From Candidatus Kapaibacterium sp. (GTDB lineage Bacteria > Bacteroidota > Ignavibacteria > Kapaibacteriales > NICIL-2): 64,000 nucleotides of DNA. The translations under genes were made by a program, and so were the position numbers. Positions 35,259 through 43,132 of this stretch are shown in pieces; the stretch's first letter is position 1; the number at the start of each line of letters is the position of its first letter. The notes under the pieces were generated by a model, which made no database searches, had not been told where the DNA came from, and saw only the letters and a program-made list of their open reading frames with translations. The stretch is taken from the NCBI GenBank assembly GCA_026003495.1, contig BPHK01000001.1, forward strand, positions 1,500,579-1,564,578, read 5' to 3'.

Positions 35259-36518
35259 TCAAGTTTTCTGCTTTTTCTTGTGCGCTGCTGGAAACAACAC
35301 GTTGTTCAATATCAGCCGGTACCCCGGAGAATTCTTGTGGAGCGACAGATCCGTCGGGGGATCGCCGACAGCGTGTTGGTAGTCTTCGGGATCATGACCG
35401 GCGTAGAACGTAAACGTTCCCCGCCCGAAATTTCCGTGGATGTACTTGGCAAAGTCTGTTCCTTCGCGCTCGGCGAGGATCGTCACCGACTTCTTAATGA
35501 ACTGCTTGCGGAAGTAGGTCGTCTGCCCTAAAAAGTTTTTGATGACGTTCACGTGGCATTGCGTCAGCATCGTCGGGACGGGATCGTACTTCGCAGAGAA
35601 CTCAAAGAGCGTGAAGTAATCCGATGCCTGATTGGGAATAAGTAGCATCGGGTCAACGTCAATGTCCGAAAATTCGACGATAGCCGGATCGGTTATGACG
35701 TGGAAATTCTCAAACGCAAAGCAGCGGCTATAGTCGAGTTTTGCTTGGCAATCAGGATCAACCGGGGTTCCATCGAAGATCGCTGGTACGATGTCGGTAT
35801 TGTGCGCAGCTTGTGCAATGTCGTAGGTATCCGTTGCTGTGCACATTGCGAACATGAAGCCGCCCCCTGCGACGAACTCGCGGATCTTATCCACCACAGC
35901 GCGTTTGAGCTCCCGAATACTGGCAAAGCCGAGCTTTTGCGCTGTCGTCCGTAGAAGCTGCTCTTGCGCAATGTACCACGGTGCCGTTGCAAATGAGTAG
36001 TAGAACTTCCCAATCTGGCCGGTGAAATCCTCGTGGTGGAGGTGGAGCCAATCGTACCCTTCGAGTTTGCCTTGGAGGACTTCCTCATCCCAGACCTTAT
36101 CGTACTTGATTTCGGCATACTCAAGCGCAAGCGTGACGGCATCGTCCCACGGCCGAAACCCTGGCGGGGCATAGACGGCAATGCGTGGGGCTTTCTCCAA
36201 GCGCACAGCGTCCATGTTGTTGTTTTCGCTTGTCACTTCAGCGAGGATGCTCGCCGCCGCTGCTGCATCGAGAACTTCGAAGGAGACTCCTCGCACACGA
36301 CATTCCGCAGCAATCGCGTCGCTGTAATCGGTCAGGAACGAGCCACCGCGGTAGTTGAGCAGCCAATCAACCGGTTGCCCACGAGTCAATACCCAGTATG
36401 CGATGCCATACGCCTTGAGGTGGTCGGACTGCGTTCGCGCATCCATCGGAATGAGGATCTTCTGCCCATGAGCCGCTAAAGTGGCAACCAGCAAGAACGC
36501 AACAACGAGGGCACGCAT
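35259..36518 (-). CDS. Secreted 'asparagine synthetase B'-like protein (amidotransferase-like fold)
   Basis: From ATG 36518 the protein has 419 residues with a signal peptide (MRALVVAFLLVATLAAHGQ). It matches a conserved FCB family often labelled asparagine synthetase B: KILIPMDARTQSDHLKAYGI, WLLNYRGGSFLTDYSDAI, YDWLHLHHEDFTGQIGKFYY and GGGFMFAMCTATDTYDI. It has no AsnB glutaminase or synthetase motifs. The GGGFMFAMC stretch resembles a nucleophile elbow of class I glutamine amidotransferase-like or DUF4159-type folds. Being secreted, it cannot make asparagine from ATP. Function unknown. It converges on the unknown gene at 34644 and diverges from the DUF1460 gene. Confidence 0.8.
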   Translation of the reverse strand: MRALVVAFLLVATLAAHGQKILIPMDARTQSDHLKAYGIAYWVLTRGQPVDWLLNYRGGSFLTDYSDAIAAECRVRGVSFEVLDAAAAASILAEVTSENNNMDAVRLEKAPRIAVYAPPGFRPWDDAVTLALEYAEIKYDKVWDEEVLQGKLEGYDWLHLHHEDFTGQIGKFYYSFATAPWYIAQEQLLRTTAQKLGFASIRELKRAVVDKIREFVAGGGFMFAMCTATDTYDIAQAAHNTDIVPAIFDGTPVDPDCQAKLDYSRCFAFENFHVITDPAIVEFSDIDVDPMLLIPNQASDYFTLFEFSAKYDPVPTMLTQCHVNVIKNFLGQTTYFRKQFIKKSVTILAEREGTDFAKYIHGNFGRGTFTFYAGHDPEDYQHAVGDPPTDLSLHKNSPGYRLILNNVLFPAAHKKKQKT

Positions 36519-36614
36519 GGGAATCTGGGAGAGCAAAGGAACGTATGGTGCTGCCACAAACGAGCACACGCACGGTTTATTTTCGCCACACTTCGTTCTT
36601 GTGTGGCTCTGGGT

Positions 36615-37481
36615 ATGATGCACCGACGTATTCTCGCACTCCTGCTTTGCACAACGAGCATCGCGACGTCGCAGGCTAGCACCCGCGAACACGATTCGAG
36701 TTGGATCGCAAGCCAGTGCGCACTCATCAGTGGGCAACGCTGGACGGAAAGACCCTTTCCAGTGCTCTATGCAATGGTCGCCCAGCTATTCGTAGGTCGT
36801 CCGTACCGCGCGGGAACACTCGATACCGGACTGTACGAGCGCTGCCGATTCACCAGCGAAGGATTCGATTGTGTCACATTCGTCGAAAGTGCACTTGCGT
36901 TAGCACAAAGCGCAGCACTCGGCCAGTGTTCCTACAGCCAATTCATGCGCCAACTCGAGCGCATCCGCTATCGGCACGGCACTCTGGATGGATATCTTTC
37001 TCGCCTGCACTACACCAGCGAATGGATCGCCGATAACGTCGCAAAAGGTATCGTACGCGATATTTCCAGGCAGCTCGGCGCCAAATCAGTGCGCAAGAAG
37101 CTCGACTTTATGAGCACGCATGCAGAACTCTACCCCCAGCTCCGCGACAGCAGCGCACTCATCACTCAGATTCGCACCATCGAACGGAGACTTTCCCATC
37201 GCCCGATGGCGATCATCCCACTAGATCGCCTTCCCACTGCACTCAGCGGGATACAATCCGGCGACATCATCGCAATCGCAACGGCCAAACCCGGACTCGA
37301 CTATGCACACCTTGGCATCGCTCTTCGATCGGGCGGAAAGCTCTCGCTGCTTCATGCCTCCTCAAAATCTGGGAAAGTCACACTTGAGCCAAGCCTGGAA
37401 GAGTACGTCCGCTCCTACCCCAGCGCCGCTGGTATTAGTGTTGTGCGCCCCCTGACTCCTGTCGAGCGAGCACCGCGCTAA
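36615..37481 (+). CDS. DUF1460 secreted N-acetylmuramoyl-L-alanine amidase-like protein
   Basis: A 288-residue exported protein (signal MMHRRILALLLCTTSIATSQ). The core is an NlpC/P60-like cysteine fold of the DUF1460 family: FVGRPYRAGTLD, FTSEGFDCVTFVESALALAQ with the likely nucleophile Cys, and DYAHLGIALRSGGKLSLLHA with the likely His. In studied relatives DUF1460 enzymes cut the amide between MurNAc and the peptide. Role in peptidoglycan recycling or turnover is inferred. It converges on the NifU-domain gene with 6 bases between stops. Confidence 0.87.
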   Translation: MMHRRILALLLCTTSIATSQASTREHDSSWIASQCALISGQRWTERPFPVLYAMVAQLFVGRPYRAGTLDTGLYERCRFTSEGFDCVTFVESALALAQSAALGQCSYSQFMRQLERIRYRHGTLDGYLSRLHYTSEWIADNVAKGIVRDISRQLGAKSVRKKLDFMSTHAELYPQLRDSSALITQIRTIERRLSHRPMAIIPLDRLPTALSGIQSGDIIAIATAKPGLDYAHLGIALRSGGKLSLLHASSKSGKVTLEPSLEEYVRSYPSAAGISVVRPLTPVERAPR

Positions 37482-37487
37482 TGCACC

Positions 37488-37736
37488 TCATCGAACGTGC
37501 TCAACGCGAAGAGAGGGATCCAGCGCGCGCCGCAGAAGCCGTTCGATGCCCATTCGGAGCGTGACCATCTGCGCGCTGCAGTGCTCACAAGCACCTCGCA
37601 GCCGAACGCGAACAATGGACCCAGTAATCTCGACAAGCTCCAGACTACCGCCATGCTTTTCGACGTACGGCACAATCTCACGTTCGAGCAACTCTCTAAG
37701 CTGCCCGACATCGAACGCTGCATCGTGATTGCTCAT
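37488..37736 (-). CDS. NifU C-terminal domain protein (Fe-S scaffold)
   Basis: An 82-residue single-domain protein matching the NifU C-terminal domain: LREIVPYVEKHGGSLELVEI is approximated by LLEREIVPYVEKHGGSLELV, then VRVRLRGACEHCSAQMVTLR and MGIERLLRRAL. The conserved CxxC (CEHC) would hold an iron-sulphur cluster for transfer to apo-proteins. I chose the ATG giving MSNHDAAFDVG; an ATG three codons earlier is possible. Such stand-alone Nfu proteins are common in FCB bacteria, often near mrp/apbC, which is not seen here. It diverges from the phosphorylase gene with 42 bases between. Confidence 0.87.
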   Translation of the reverse strand: MSNHDAAFDVGQLRELLEREIVPYVEKHGGSLELVEITGSIVRVRLRGACEHCSAQMVTLRMGIERLLRRALDPSLRVEHVR

Positions 37737-37778
37737 AAGAAACAAAGCAAAAAGAACGCACCGCTAAATTGCACTGCA

Positions 37779-38600
37779 ATGCAACAACGAATGTTAACCA
37801 TCACGTGTGACTGTCGCGCGCTCGAGCGATCGGCTGATCTGCTTGCCCAGCGCTGCACCGAGCCATTGCCGGTTGCTATCATCGCAGGCTCTGGAATTGC
37901 CCCAGCCTTCGAACAAGACATGGTAGAGCGTATCCCCTATGCAGATGTACCGATTCTGCCGCAGACGAGCGTTGCTGGCCACCAGAGCGAAATTCTCATT
38001 GTCCGATTCAGCAGTGGTACTGCACTTGTCTTTGCAGGACGGTATCACATCTACGAAGGATTTTCGCCCACGCAGATTGCTATGCCCGTCGTTCTTGCGA
38101 ACACGCTCGGCGTCAGAAAGATTGCTCTTACCAATGCCGCCGGTGGTCTCCGGCATGATCTCCGCACAGGCGATCTTCTCCTTGCCAGTGGAATAATCAA
38201 CATGACAGGACGTGCACTGGCCCAGCAGATGCCGAAGGCATTCAACCTCTCCAACAGCTGGCGCGAGCGCTGCGCCGAACGAGCACGACAGCAATTCATC
38301 GCATTTGCGGAGGGAACGTACATCGCCGTTCATGGCCCCAGCTACGAAACTCAGGCAGAGGTGCGCTTCTATCGTTTGATGGGTGATTGCATTGGGATGT
38401 CCACTATCCATGAAGTGCAGGCTGCCATTGAGCTTGGCATGGAGCCACTGACGATTAGCGTCATCACCAACACACTCAGCGATTGCCCTCGGACTGAGCC
38501 ACTCCACCACGAAGAAGTGCTCGATGCCTCCCGTCGTGCGCACCAACGCTTGCGCGCACTTCTCGACGTTGCAATCACCACCGCAAAGGAATCAGTGTGA
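37779..38600 (+). CDS. punA: Purine nucleoside phosphorylase (trimeric PNP/MTAP class)
   Basis: A 273-residue nucleoside phosphorylase of the trimeric class. Its motifs are VAIIAGSGIAPAF (phosphate loop), the region ALVFAGRYHIYEGF, LGVRKIALTNAAGGLRHDL and VHGPSYETQAE, with the terminal specificity residue N in TNTLSDCP. It cleaves inosine and guanosine to the base and ribose-1-phosphate. The start is MQQRMLTITC; a much longer in-frame extension overlaps the opposite-strand NifU gene and is not coding. It overlaps pth by 4 bases (GTGA). Complements the nucleoside transporter at 22615-23835. Confidence 0.93.
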   Translation: MQQRMLTITCDCRALERSADLLAQRCTEPLPVAIIAGSGIAPAFEQDMVERIPYADVPILPQTSVAGHQSEILIVRFSSGTALVFAGRYHIYEGFSPTQIAMPVVLANTLGVRKIALTNAAGGLRHDLRTGDLLLASGIINMTGRALAQQMPKAFNLSNSWRERCAERARQQFIAFAEGTYIAVHGPSYETQAEVRFYRLMGDCIGMSTIHEVQAAIELGMEPLTISVITNTLSDCPRTEPLHHEEVLDASRRAHQRLRALLDVAITTAKESV

Positions 38601-39280
38601 GCATTGATTGGCTTATCGTCGGATTAGGCAATCCCGGTGCGGAGTACGCAGCAACACGGCACAACATTGGCTACCGTGTTGCAGAGCGGCTCGTCCAACA
38701 GCACAAGGGCACATTCACGCCAGGGCGTGGTCCGTGGCTGGAAGCCTCGCTCCGCTACGCGCGGAAGGAGTTGCTTGTTGCGCTCCCAACAACGTACATG
38801 AACCGTTCTGGAGTTGCAGTGCGGAAGCTGCTTGCGCTCCACAACGTGCCGCCTGAGCAGCTTATCGCTATCGTGGATGAATTCAACTTCCCCGTCGGTC
38901 GCATCCATCTCAAGCTTGGAGGATCCGACGGCGGTCACAACGGTATTGCCTCGATCATCGAAGAACTCGGTACGGAGCGCTTTTGGCGTCTGCGGTGCGG
39001 GATTGGTCGCGACTTTGGTCCGGGAGAACTTGTCAGCTACGTCCTTGCTCCGTTTCCACCAGCGCAGGAGCCACTTGTCGAACAAATGATCGCCGATGCA
39101 ACGAGTGCACTGGAGCTGATCGCTCGAATTGGGATTGCCCGTGCATCGAGCCAGATCAACGCTCTCGCCAAACGACGTACGCACGAGCAGGCAACACCTT
39201 CTCAGGGTTTCGGTGGTGGCTCAGGCGATGGCTCCGCAGGTGGCGGCTCAGGCGAAGGTGCAACAGGAAACGGCTGCTGA
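38597..39280 (+). CDS. pth: Pth, peptidyl-tRNA hydrolase with glycine-rich tail
   Basis: Pth frees tRNA from prematurely released peptidyl-tRNA. The 227-residue product starts at GTG (MSIDWLIVGLGNPGAEYAAT) with catalytic His22 in TRHNIGYR, Asn in TYMNRSGVAV, Asp in VDEFNFPVGRI and GGHNGIASI. Normal Pth ends near residue 190; here a tail of about 30 residues follows with Gly/Ser repeats (GGGSGDGSAGGGSGEG) and a final Cys. That tail lies antisense to the proline-rich end of the TPR lipoprotein gene, so the stop may have drifted into a repeat. The catalytic core looks intact. Confidence 0.94.
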   Translation: MSIDWLIVGLGNPGAEYAATRHNIGYRVAERLVQQHKGTFTPGRGPWLEASLRYARKELLVALPTTYMNRSGVAVRKLLALHNVPPEQLIAIVDEFNFPVGRIHLKLGGSDGGHNGIASIIEELGTERFWRLRCGIGRDFGPGELVSYVLAPFPPAQEPLVEQMIADATSALELIARIGIARASSQINALAKRRTHEQATPSQGFGGGSGDGSAGGGSGEGATGNGC

Positions 39281-41274
39281 CCCTGCTGCGTATTCGGCAC
39301 CGCCGTCGGCGATGGCATCCCTGGTGGCGGTGTTGCAGGCTGCCCGGATGGCTGCCAGTCGCGTGGAGTAAGTGATGGCACCGTTACACCCGGCACCGGT
39401 GACGAATGCGGATCAGGGTTTGGCTGTTGCTGCGGTTTGTTCGGTTGCTCATCCTTCAACCATGGTGGCGGAGAACCTTCGCGCTTGACGAGCGCAGCAG
39501 CAACGCTCCGCGAGACATCCTTGGCGTAGTCGCTTGCGGGATAGTTCCGAACCAAGAGCGTGTAGTAGTAGAGCGCGCTATCGTTGTTACGCAAATCATT
39601 TTCCCAGATCCAGCCCATCAAGTAAAGCCCGCGCGGTGCATGGCGACTTGCTGGATACTTTGTCGTAAGACTGGCGAGCTGCTGGAGTGCAAGCCTGTAT
39701 TCGTGAGCACGCCTGAGATGCTCGCCGCTGGAAAGAAGGTCGGCAGCCGTATCGCGGACGGCATAATCGGTAAAACCCAGCCGCTGCTTGGCTTCTCGAC
39801 CGTACTCGGTGAAGGGATACTCGTCGAAGACCGCCATGAGTAGAGAGTCTGCCAGCTTAGGTTGGGAAGCTTCTTCCAGCCGCGCAAGGGTGTAGAGATA
39901 CTGCGCCCGGAGTGTATCACTTCTTGGAGCACCTTCGATTGCTACCCGATACCACTTGGCTGCACTATCGCGGTTGCCAAGCTCTTGATGCGCTCGCCCA
40001 AGCTCGAACGCCACGTAGGCACGCACACGTCGCGCACTATCGGTCGAGGGAGGCCCAGACATCATCGCCAGCTGCTGAAGCTTCTGCTGCCGAATGTTGA
40101 GAAGGTCAAACAAGCGTTTTGCACCATCGAAGACAGGCGAACGTCGCACACGGGCTGTCGCGAAGTACTTGATCGCTTTGTCGTAGTCCTTTGCTCGGAA
40201 GTACTCTAAGCCACGTTCGAAATGCGACACTAGTACGGCATCGCTCATCGCGGTTTGCTGAGAAGATGCTCGCTCGAGCGAATCGAGCTCCTGTGTGCGC
40301 TGAGCGAGCCGGTAGAGTTCCATCTGTGCACCAGTTAGGTACCCTTCCTTGATGTAGCCATCGAAGCGGCGTTCTGATTCAAGCTCGTCAAGGATTTCCT
40401 CTGCCTCTGCAAAACGGCTCAATCGCATCAGCGCGAGCGCGCGGTAGTACCGACACTCAAACAACCGAAGGTTATCCGGCGAGTACCGCTCAACGATGGC
40501 TAATTCGCGTTCGGCAGCATCGAATCTGCCGATGCGATAGAGCAACAGCCCCATGTCCACTTGCCAGATCGCCCGCTGGGCCTCATCAGGACACTGCGCG
40601 ATCGCTTGCCGATAGGGACGTACCGCGCGGTCGAAATTTCCCTGCTCGATTGCCAGCTCCGCTTGAAGACGGAACGCTTCCGAGAGTACATCGTACCGTA
40701 GCTGCTCCCACGCCACATCCACCGTACGCGAGAGCATCTGCTCGGCTTTGGGAAGGTTCCGTTGCATCAGGTAGTTTTTCGCTGCCAGCAGATGTGCATC
40801 TGGCGAGTAGGAGCTTCGAGGGAATTGTGTAAAAAGCTCTTGGCATTTTATCGCCGAGGGGAGCCACTCGCTTCGGTAGAAATAGGCCTGCGCCATCAAG
40901 TAGAGCGTGCCGTCTACAAAGTCGCTCTGCCCATGCAGGGCTAAAATTTTCGAGCCCTTGATGATGATCGAATCAACTTTGACACGGACTGGCTGGAGCT
41001 TGTTGGTCTTGATGACCATTTGATCAAGGTAGGGTGGTAGCGCACCCGGTGCCGGCCGCTCCAACACAAGATCAGGTTCGAGCGGCACTACTACGCGCGG
41101 CTTGGGTGGTTTGGCGAACTCATCTTGGTAGCGGAACTCGTCGGTGATCTCCGTGCTGAGCCGCTGCATGTTGTAGTACGTGTTGAAGTACGTGGTCGTG
41201 TTGTCCCACGTGCGACAACCAGCGACAACAAGCAGTGCGATGCTCGAGGCGATAACTGCACGCCGGCTATTCAT
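39202..41274 (-). CDS. TPR lipoprotein, PorW/SprE-like
   Basis: The 690-residue protein begins MNSRRAVIASSIALLVVAGC, a lipoprotein signal. After it comes RTWDNTTTYFNTYYNMQRLS, typical of SprE/PorW-like T9SS-associated lipoproteins, and then many tetratricopeptide repeats (for example YLMAQAYFYRSEWLPSAIK, WQVDMGLLLYRIGRFDAAER, AYVAFELGRAHQELGNRDSA). The last 90 residues are a Pro/Gln/Ser/Glu-rich tail ending in a duplicated SPEPPP motif. In Flavobacterium SprE is needed for T9SS secretion and gliding, and this genome has T9SS-like cargo, so the link is reasonable but unproven. Its start overlaps hprK by 8 bases; its end overlaps pth by 79 bases. Confidence 0.8.
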   Translation of the reverse strand: MNSRRAVIASSIALLVVAGCRTWDNTTTYFNTYYNMQRLSTEITDEFRYQDEFAKPPKPRVVVPLEPDLVLERPAPGALPPYLDQMVIKTNKLQPVRVKVDSIIIKGSKILALHGQSDFVDGTLYLMAQAYFYRSEWLPSAIKCQELFTQFPRSSYSPDAHLLAAKNYLMQRNLPKAEQMLSRTVDVAWEQLRYDVLSEAFRLQAELAIEQGNFDRAVRPYRQAIAQCPDEAQRAIWQVDMGLLLYRIGRFDAAERELAIVERYSPDNLRLFECRYYRALALMRLSRFAEAEEILDELESERRFDGYIKEGYLTGAQMELYRLAQRTQELDSLERASSQQTAMSDAVLVSHFERGLEYFRAKDYDKAIKYFATARVRRSPVFDGAKRLFDLLNIRQQKLQQLAMMSGPPSTDSARRVRAYVAFELGRAHQELGNRDSAAKWYRVAIEGAPRSDTLRAQYLYTLARLEEASQPKLADSLLMAVFDEYPFTEYGREAKQRLGFTDYAVRDTAADLLSSGEHLRRAHEYRLALQQLASLTTKYPASRHAPRGLYLMGWIWENDLRNNDSALYYYTLLVRNYPASDYAKDVSRSVAAALVKREGSPPPWLKDEQPNKPQQQPNPDPHSSPVPGVTVPSLTPRDWQPSGQPATPPPGMPSPTAVPNTQQGQQPFPVAPSPEPPPAEPSPEPPPKP
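39211..39258. repeat. 27-base imperfect tandem repeat shared by two convergent gene ends
   Basis: Units at 39211-39237 and from 39238 share the core TGG(T/C)GGCTCAGGCGA. On the plus strand they encode Gly/Ser in Pth; on the minus strand they encode Pro-Ser-Pro-Glu-Pro repeats at the end of the TPR lipoprotein. Both frames stay open through the repeat. Confidence 0.7.
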
Positions 41275-42298
41275 CGTCTCCCTGGAAGTAGGTAACCATG
41301 CGTTGGTCGTGCGTTGCGCTTGGCTGCTGTACGCGGCGAGAGATTTCGCGTTCGAGCTTATCGGCAAGCTCCCGCGCCGCGTTGTAGCCATAGGTTTTCA
41401 GCAGGTAGTTGAGCGCAATCACTTCGGCGATGACGGTGATATTCTTGCCCGGGAAAATCGGAAGCTTCACCGACGAAATCGCAATGCCGAGTATTTCGAC
41501 CGTCGAATCGTCAAGCCCGATGCGTTCGTAGTCTTCGGAGGGGTTCCAGTCTTGGAGCTCGACGACGATCTCAAGCCGCTTTTGGTAGCGAATTGCCCGA
41601 ATGCCGAACATTTGACGGACGTCAATAACCCCCAAGCCACGCACCTCGACGACATGCTCGATGAGCGAGCTGCCAGTACCCATCAGAATCGCATCGCGCT
41701 TGCGAGTGAGAATCACCACGTCATCGGCAACGAGACGATGTCCACGCTCGACCAAATCAAGTGCGATCTCACTCTTGCCTATCCCGCTGCGACCAATAAA
41801 CAGCACCCCTACGCCATAGACATCCACGAACGAACCATGTACAACGACATGCGGGGCGAATTGATCGCCCAAAAATTCGGAGAGGATGTGCACCGTGCGT
41901 GTCGTTTCGAAGGGTGTCTGGAGCAGTGCAACGTTGTATTCGGTCGCAAGAGCGCACAGCTCGGGATCGAGCTGATGGCCGTTGGTCAGAATGATTGCCG
42001 GCACTTTGCGTTCAACGATCCCGCGAAATGCTCGGACACGGTCGCTGGTGCCAAGCGAGCGGAGGTAGTAAACCTCTGTGTTCCCCATCACTTGGAGCCG
42101 ATGGCTCGTGAAGAGCTCCAAGAACCCTGCGAGTGCTAATTGCGGGCGGTGCACGTTTTCGTCGCTGATGAGATTATCCCAGCCGACCTGTTCGTTGAGT
42201 GAGACCAGCTTCAACGGTGCTTCCAGGAGCGTCCGCACCGCGATCGCTTCCTTCCGCAGTGGCTCAAGATCAGCAAGCATCAGCGAGCTTGGGGGCAT
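41267..42298 (-). CDS. hprK: HprK, HPr kinase/phosphorylase
   Basis: HprK phosphorylates and dephosphorylates Ser46 of HPr. The 343-residue protein has an N-terminal DRTGG-like domain and a C-terminal kinase domain with Walker A GRSGIGKSE near residues 169-177, DLVERGHRLVADDVV, and the signature LIEHVVEVRGLGVIDVRQMF followed by GIRAI. I use the ATG at 42298; a GTG two codons earlier is possible. In FCB bacteria HprK is often present without sugar PTS enzymes and may act in regulation. No ptsH gene is in the window. It overlaps the TPR gene by 8 bases. Confidence 0.95.
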   Translation of the reverse strand: MPPSSLMLADLEPLRKEAIAVRTLLEAPLKLVSLNEQVGWDNLISDENVHRPQLALAGFLELFTSHRLQVMGNTEVYYLRSLGTSDRVRAFRGIVERKVPAIILTNGHQLDPELCALATEYNVALLQTPFETTRTVHILSEFLGDQFAPHVVVHGSFVDVYGVGVLFIGRSGIGKSEIALDLVERGHRLVADDVVILTRKRDAILMGTGSSLIEHVVEVRGLGVIDVRQMFGIRAIRYQKRLEIVVELQDWNPSEDYERIGLDDSTVEILGIAISSVKLPIFPGKNITVIAEVIALNYLLKTYGYNAARELADKLEREISRRVQQPSATHDQRMVTYFQGDDE

Positions 42299-42406
42299 CG
42301 TCACTGTAGCATAGTTAGACGTGTGCGCTTTAGGGGTGCGCAGCCTTGAATCTGATACGAACGACGCTGCGCTCTATTTTTTCGCACCGTTGTCTTTCGC
42401 ATCCGT

Positions 42407-43123
42407 TCAGACGCCTCGCATCGAAGGCTCCCAGATGAATTTGTGCAGCTGCAGTTGCAAGCGTACTCGCGCGCGGTCGGCTAAAATCCATTCTGCGAGC
42501 ACCCGTGGCTCCAGCAATCCAAACGCCGGCGAGAGCAGCACTGCAGCGACTTTCTCCGTGAGCTTGTGTTCCTCGATCAACATGCGCGCCCATTCGTAGT
42601 CCAGGCGGCTTGCAATGACGAACTTTACTTCGTCCTGCGGCCGTAGGAGTGAAAGATTCTGGAGATAATTGAGCGGTGCCATTCGCGAGTCGGGACATTT
42701 GACGTCCAGTATGCAGATGGCTCGTCGGTCAACGTGCTCGATGCTGATGTGGCCGCCGGTTTCAATCGCTACAGTGTAGCCGCGGTCGCAAAGCCATTCG
42801 ATGAGCCGATAGCTTGCGAGCTGCTCGAGTGGCTCCCCACCGGTAAGTTCGACAAACGACGTTCCAATCTGCTCGACACGCTCGAGTACTTCCGCTGCCG
42901 TTAGCACAAGTTCTGGGGTGCGATGATCAAGCGCATACGGTGTATCGCACCATGCGCAGCGGAGCGAGCATCCCTGCAATCGGATGAATGTACACGGCAT
43001 GCCAGCACGCGTTCCTTCGCCTTGGATCGAGTGAAAAATCTCGCTCAGGCGCAGCGAAAGCGCCAAAGGATCGCGTGGTAATGCCTCGAGTACTTCGGTC
43101 GTTGGTTGGGTAAACTTTGCCAT
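42407..43123 (-). CDS. queE: QueE, 7-carboxy-7-deazaguanine synthase
   Basis: QueE is a radical-SAM enzyme that contracts 6-carboxytetrahydropterin, the product of QueD, to 7-carboxy-7-deazaguanine. The 238-residue sequence has FHSIQGEGTRAGMPCTFIRL, the cluster motif CSLRCAWC (Cys52, 56, 59) and FVELTGGEPLEQ, followed by IETGGHISI. It is a standard-length QueE. It stands alone between hprK and the E1 dehydrogenase. With queA and folE/queD it shows that queuosine genes are spread over this chromosome. The 108 bases between hprK and queE show nothing recognisable. Confidence 0.93.
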   Translation of the reverse strand: MAKFTQPTTEVLEALPRDPLALSLRLSEIFHSIQGEGTRAGMPCTFIRLQGCSLRCAWCDTPYALDHRTPELVLTAAEVLERVEQIGTSFVELTGGEPLEQLASYRLIEWLCDRGYTVAIETGGHISIEHVDRRAICILDVKCPDSRMAPLNYLQNLSLLRPQDEVKFVIASRLDYEWARMLIEEHKLTEKVAAVLLSPAFGLLEPRVLAEWILADRARVRLQLQLHKFIWEPSMRGV

Positions 43124-43132
43124 AGCGTTGCC

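Noticed and set aside
37497-37778. In-frame extension upstream of the purine nucleoside phosphorylase
   Set aside because: It is antisense to the NifU-domain gene, which has a clear family match; the phosphorylase domain begins at 37779.
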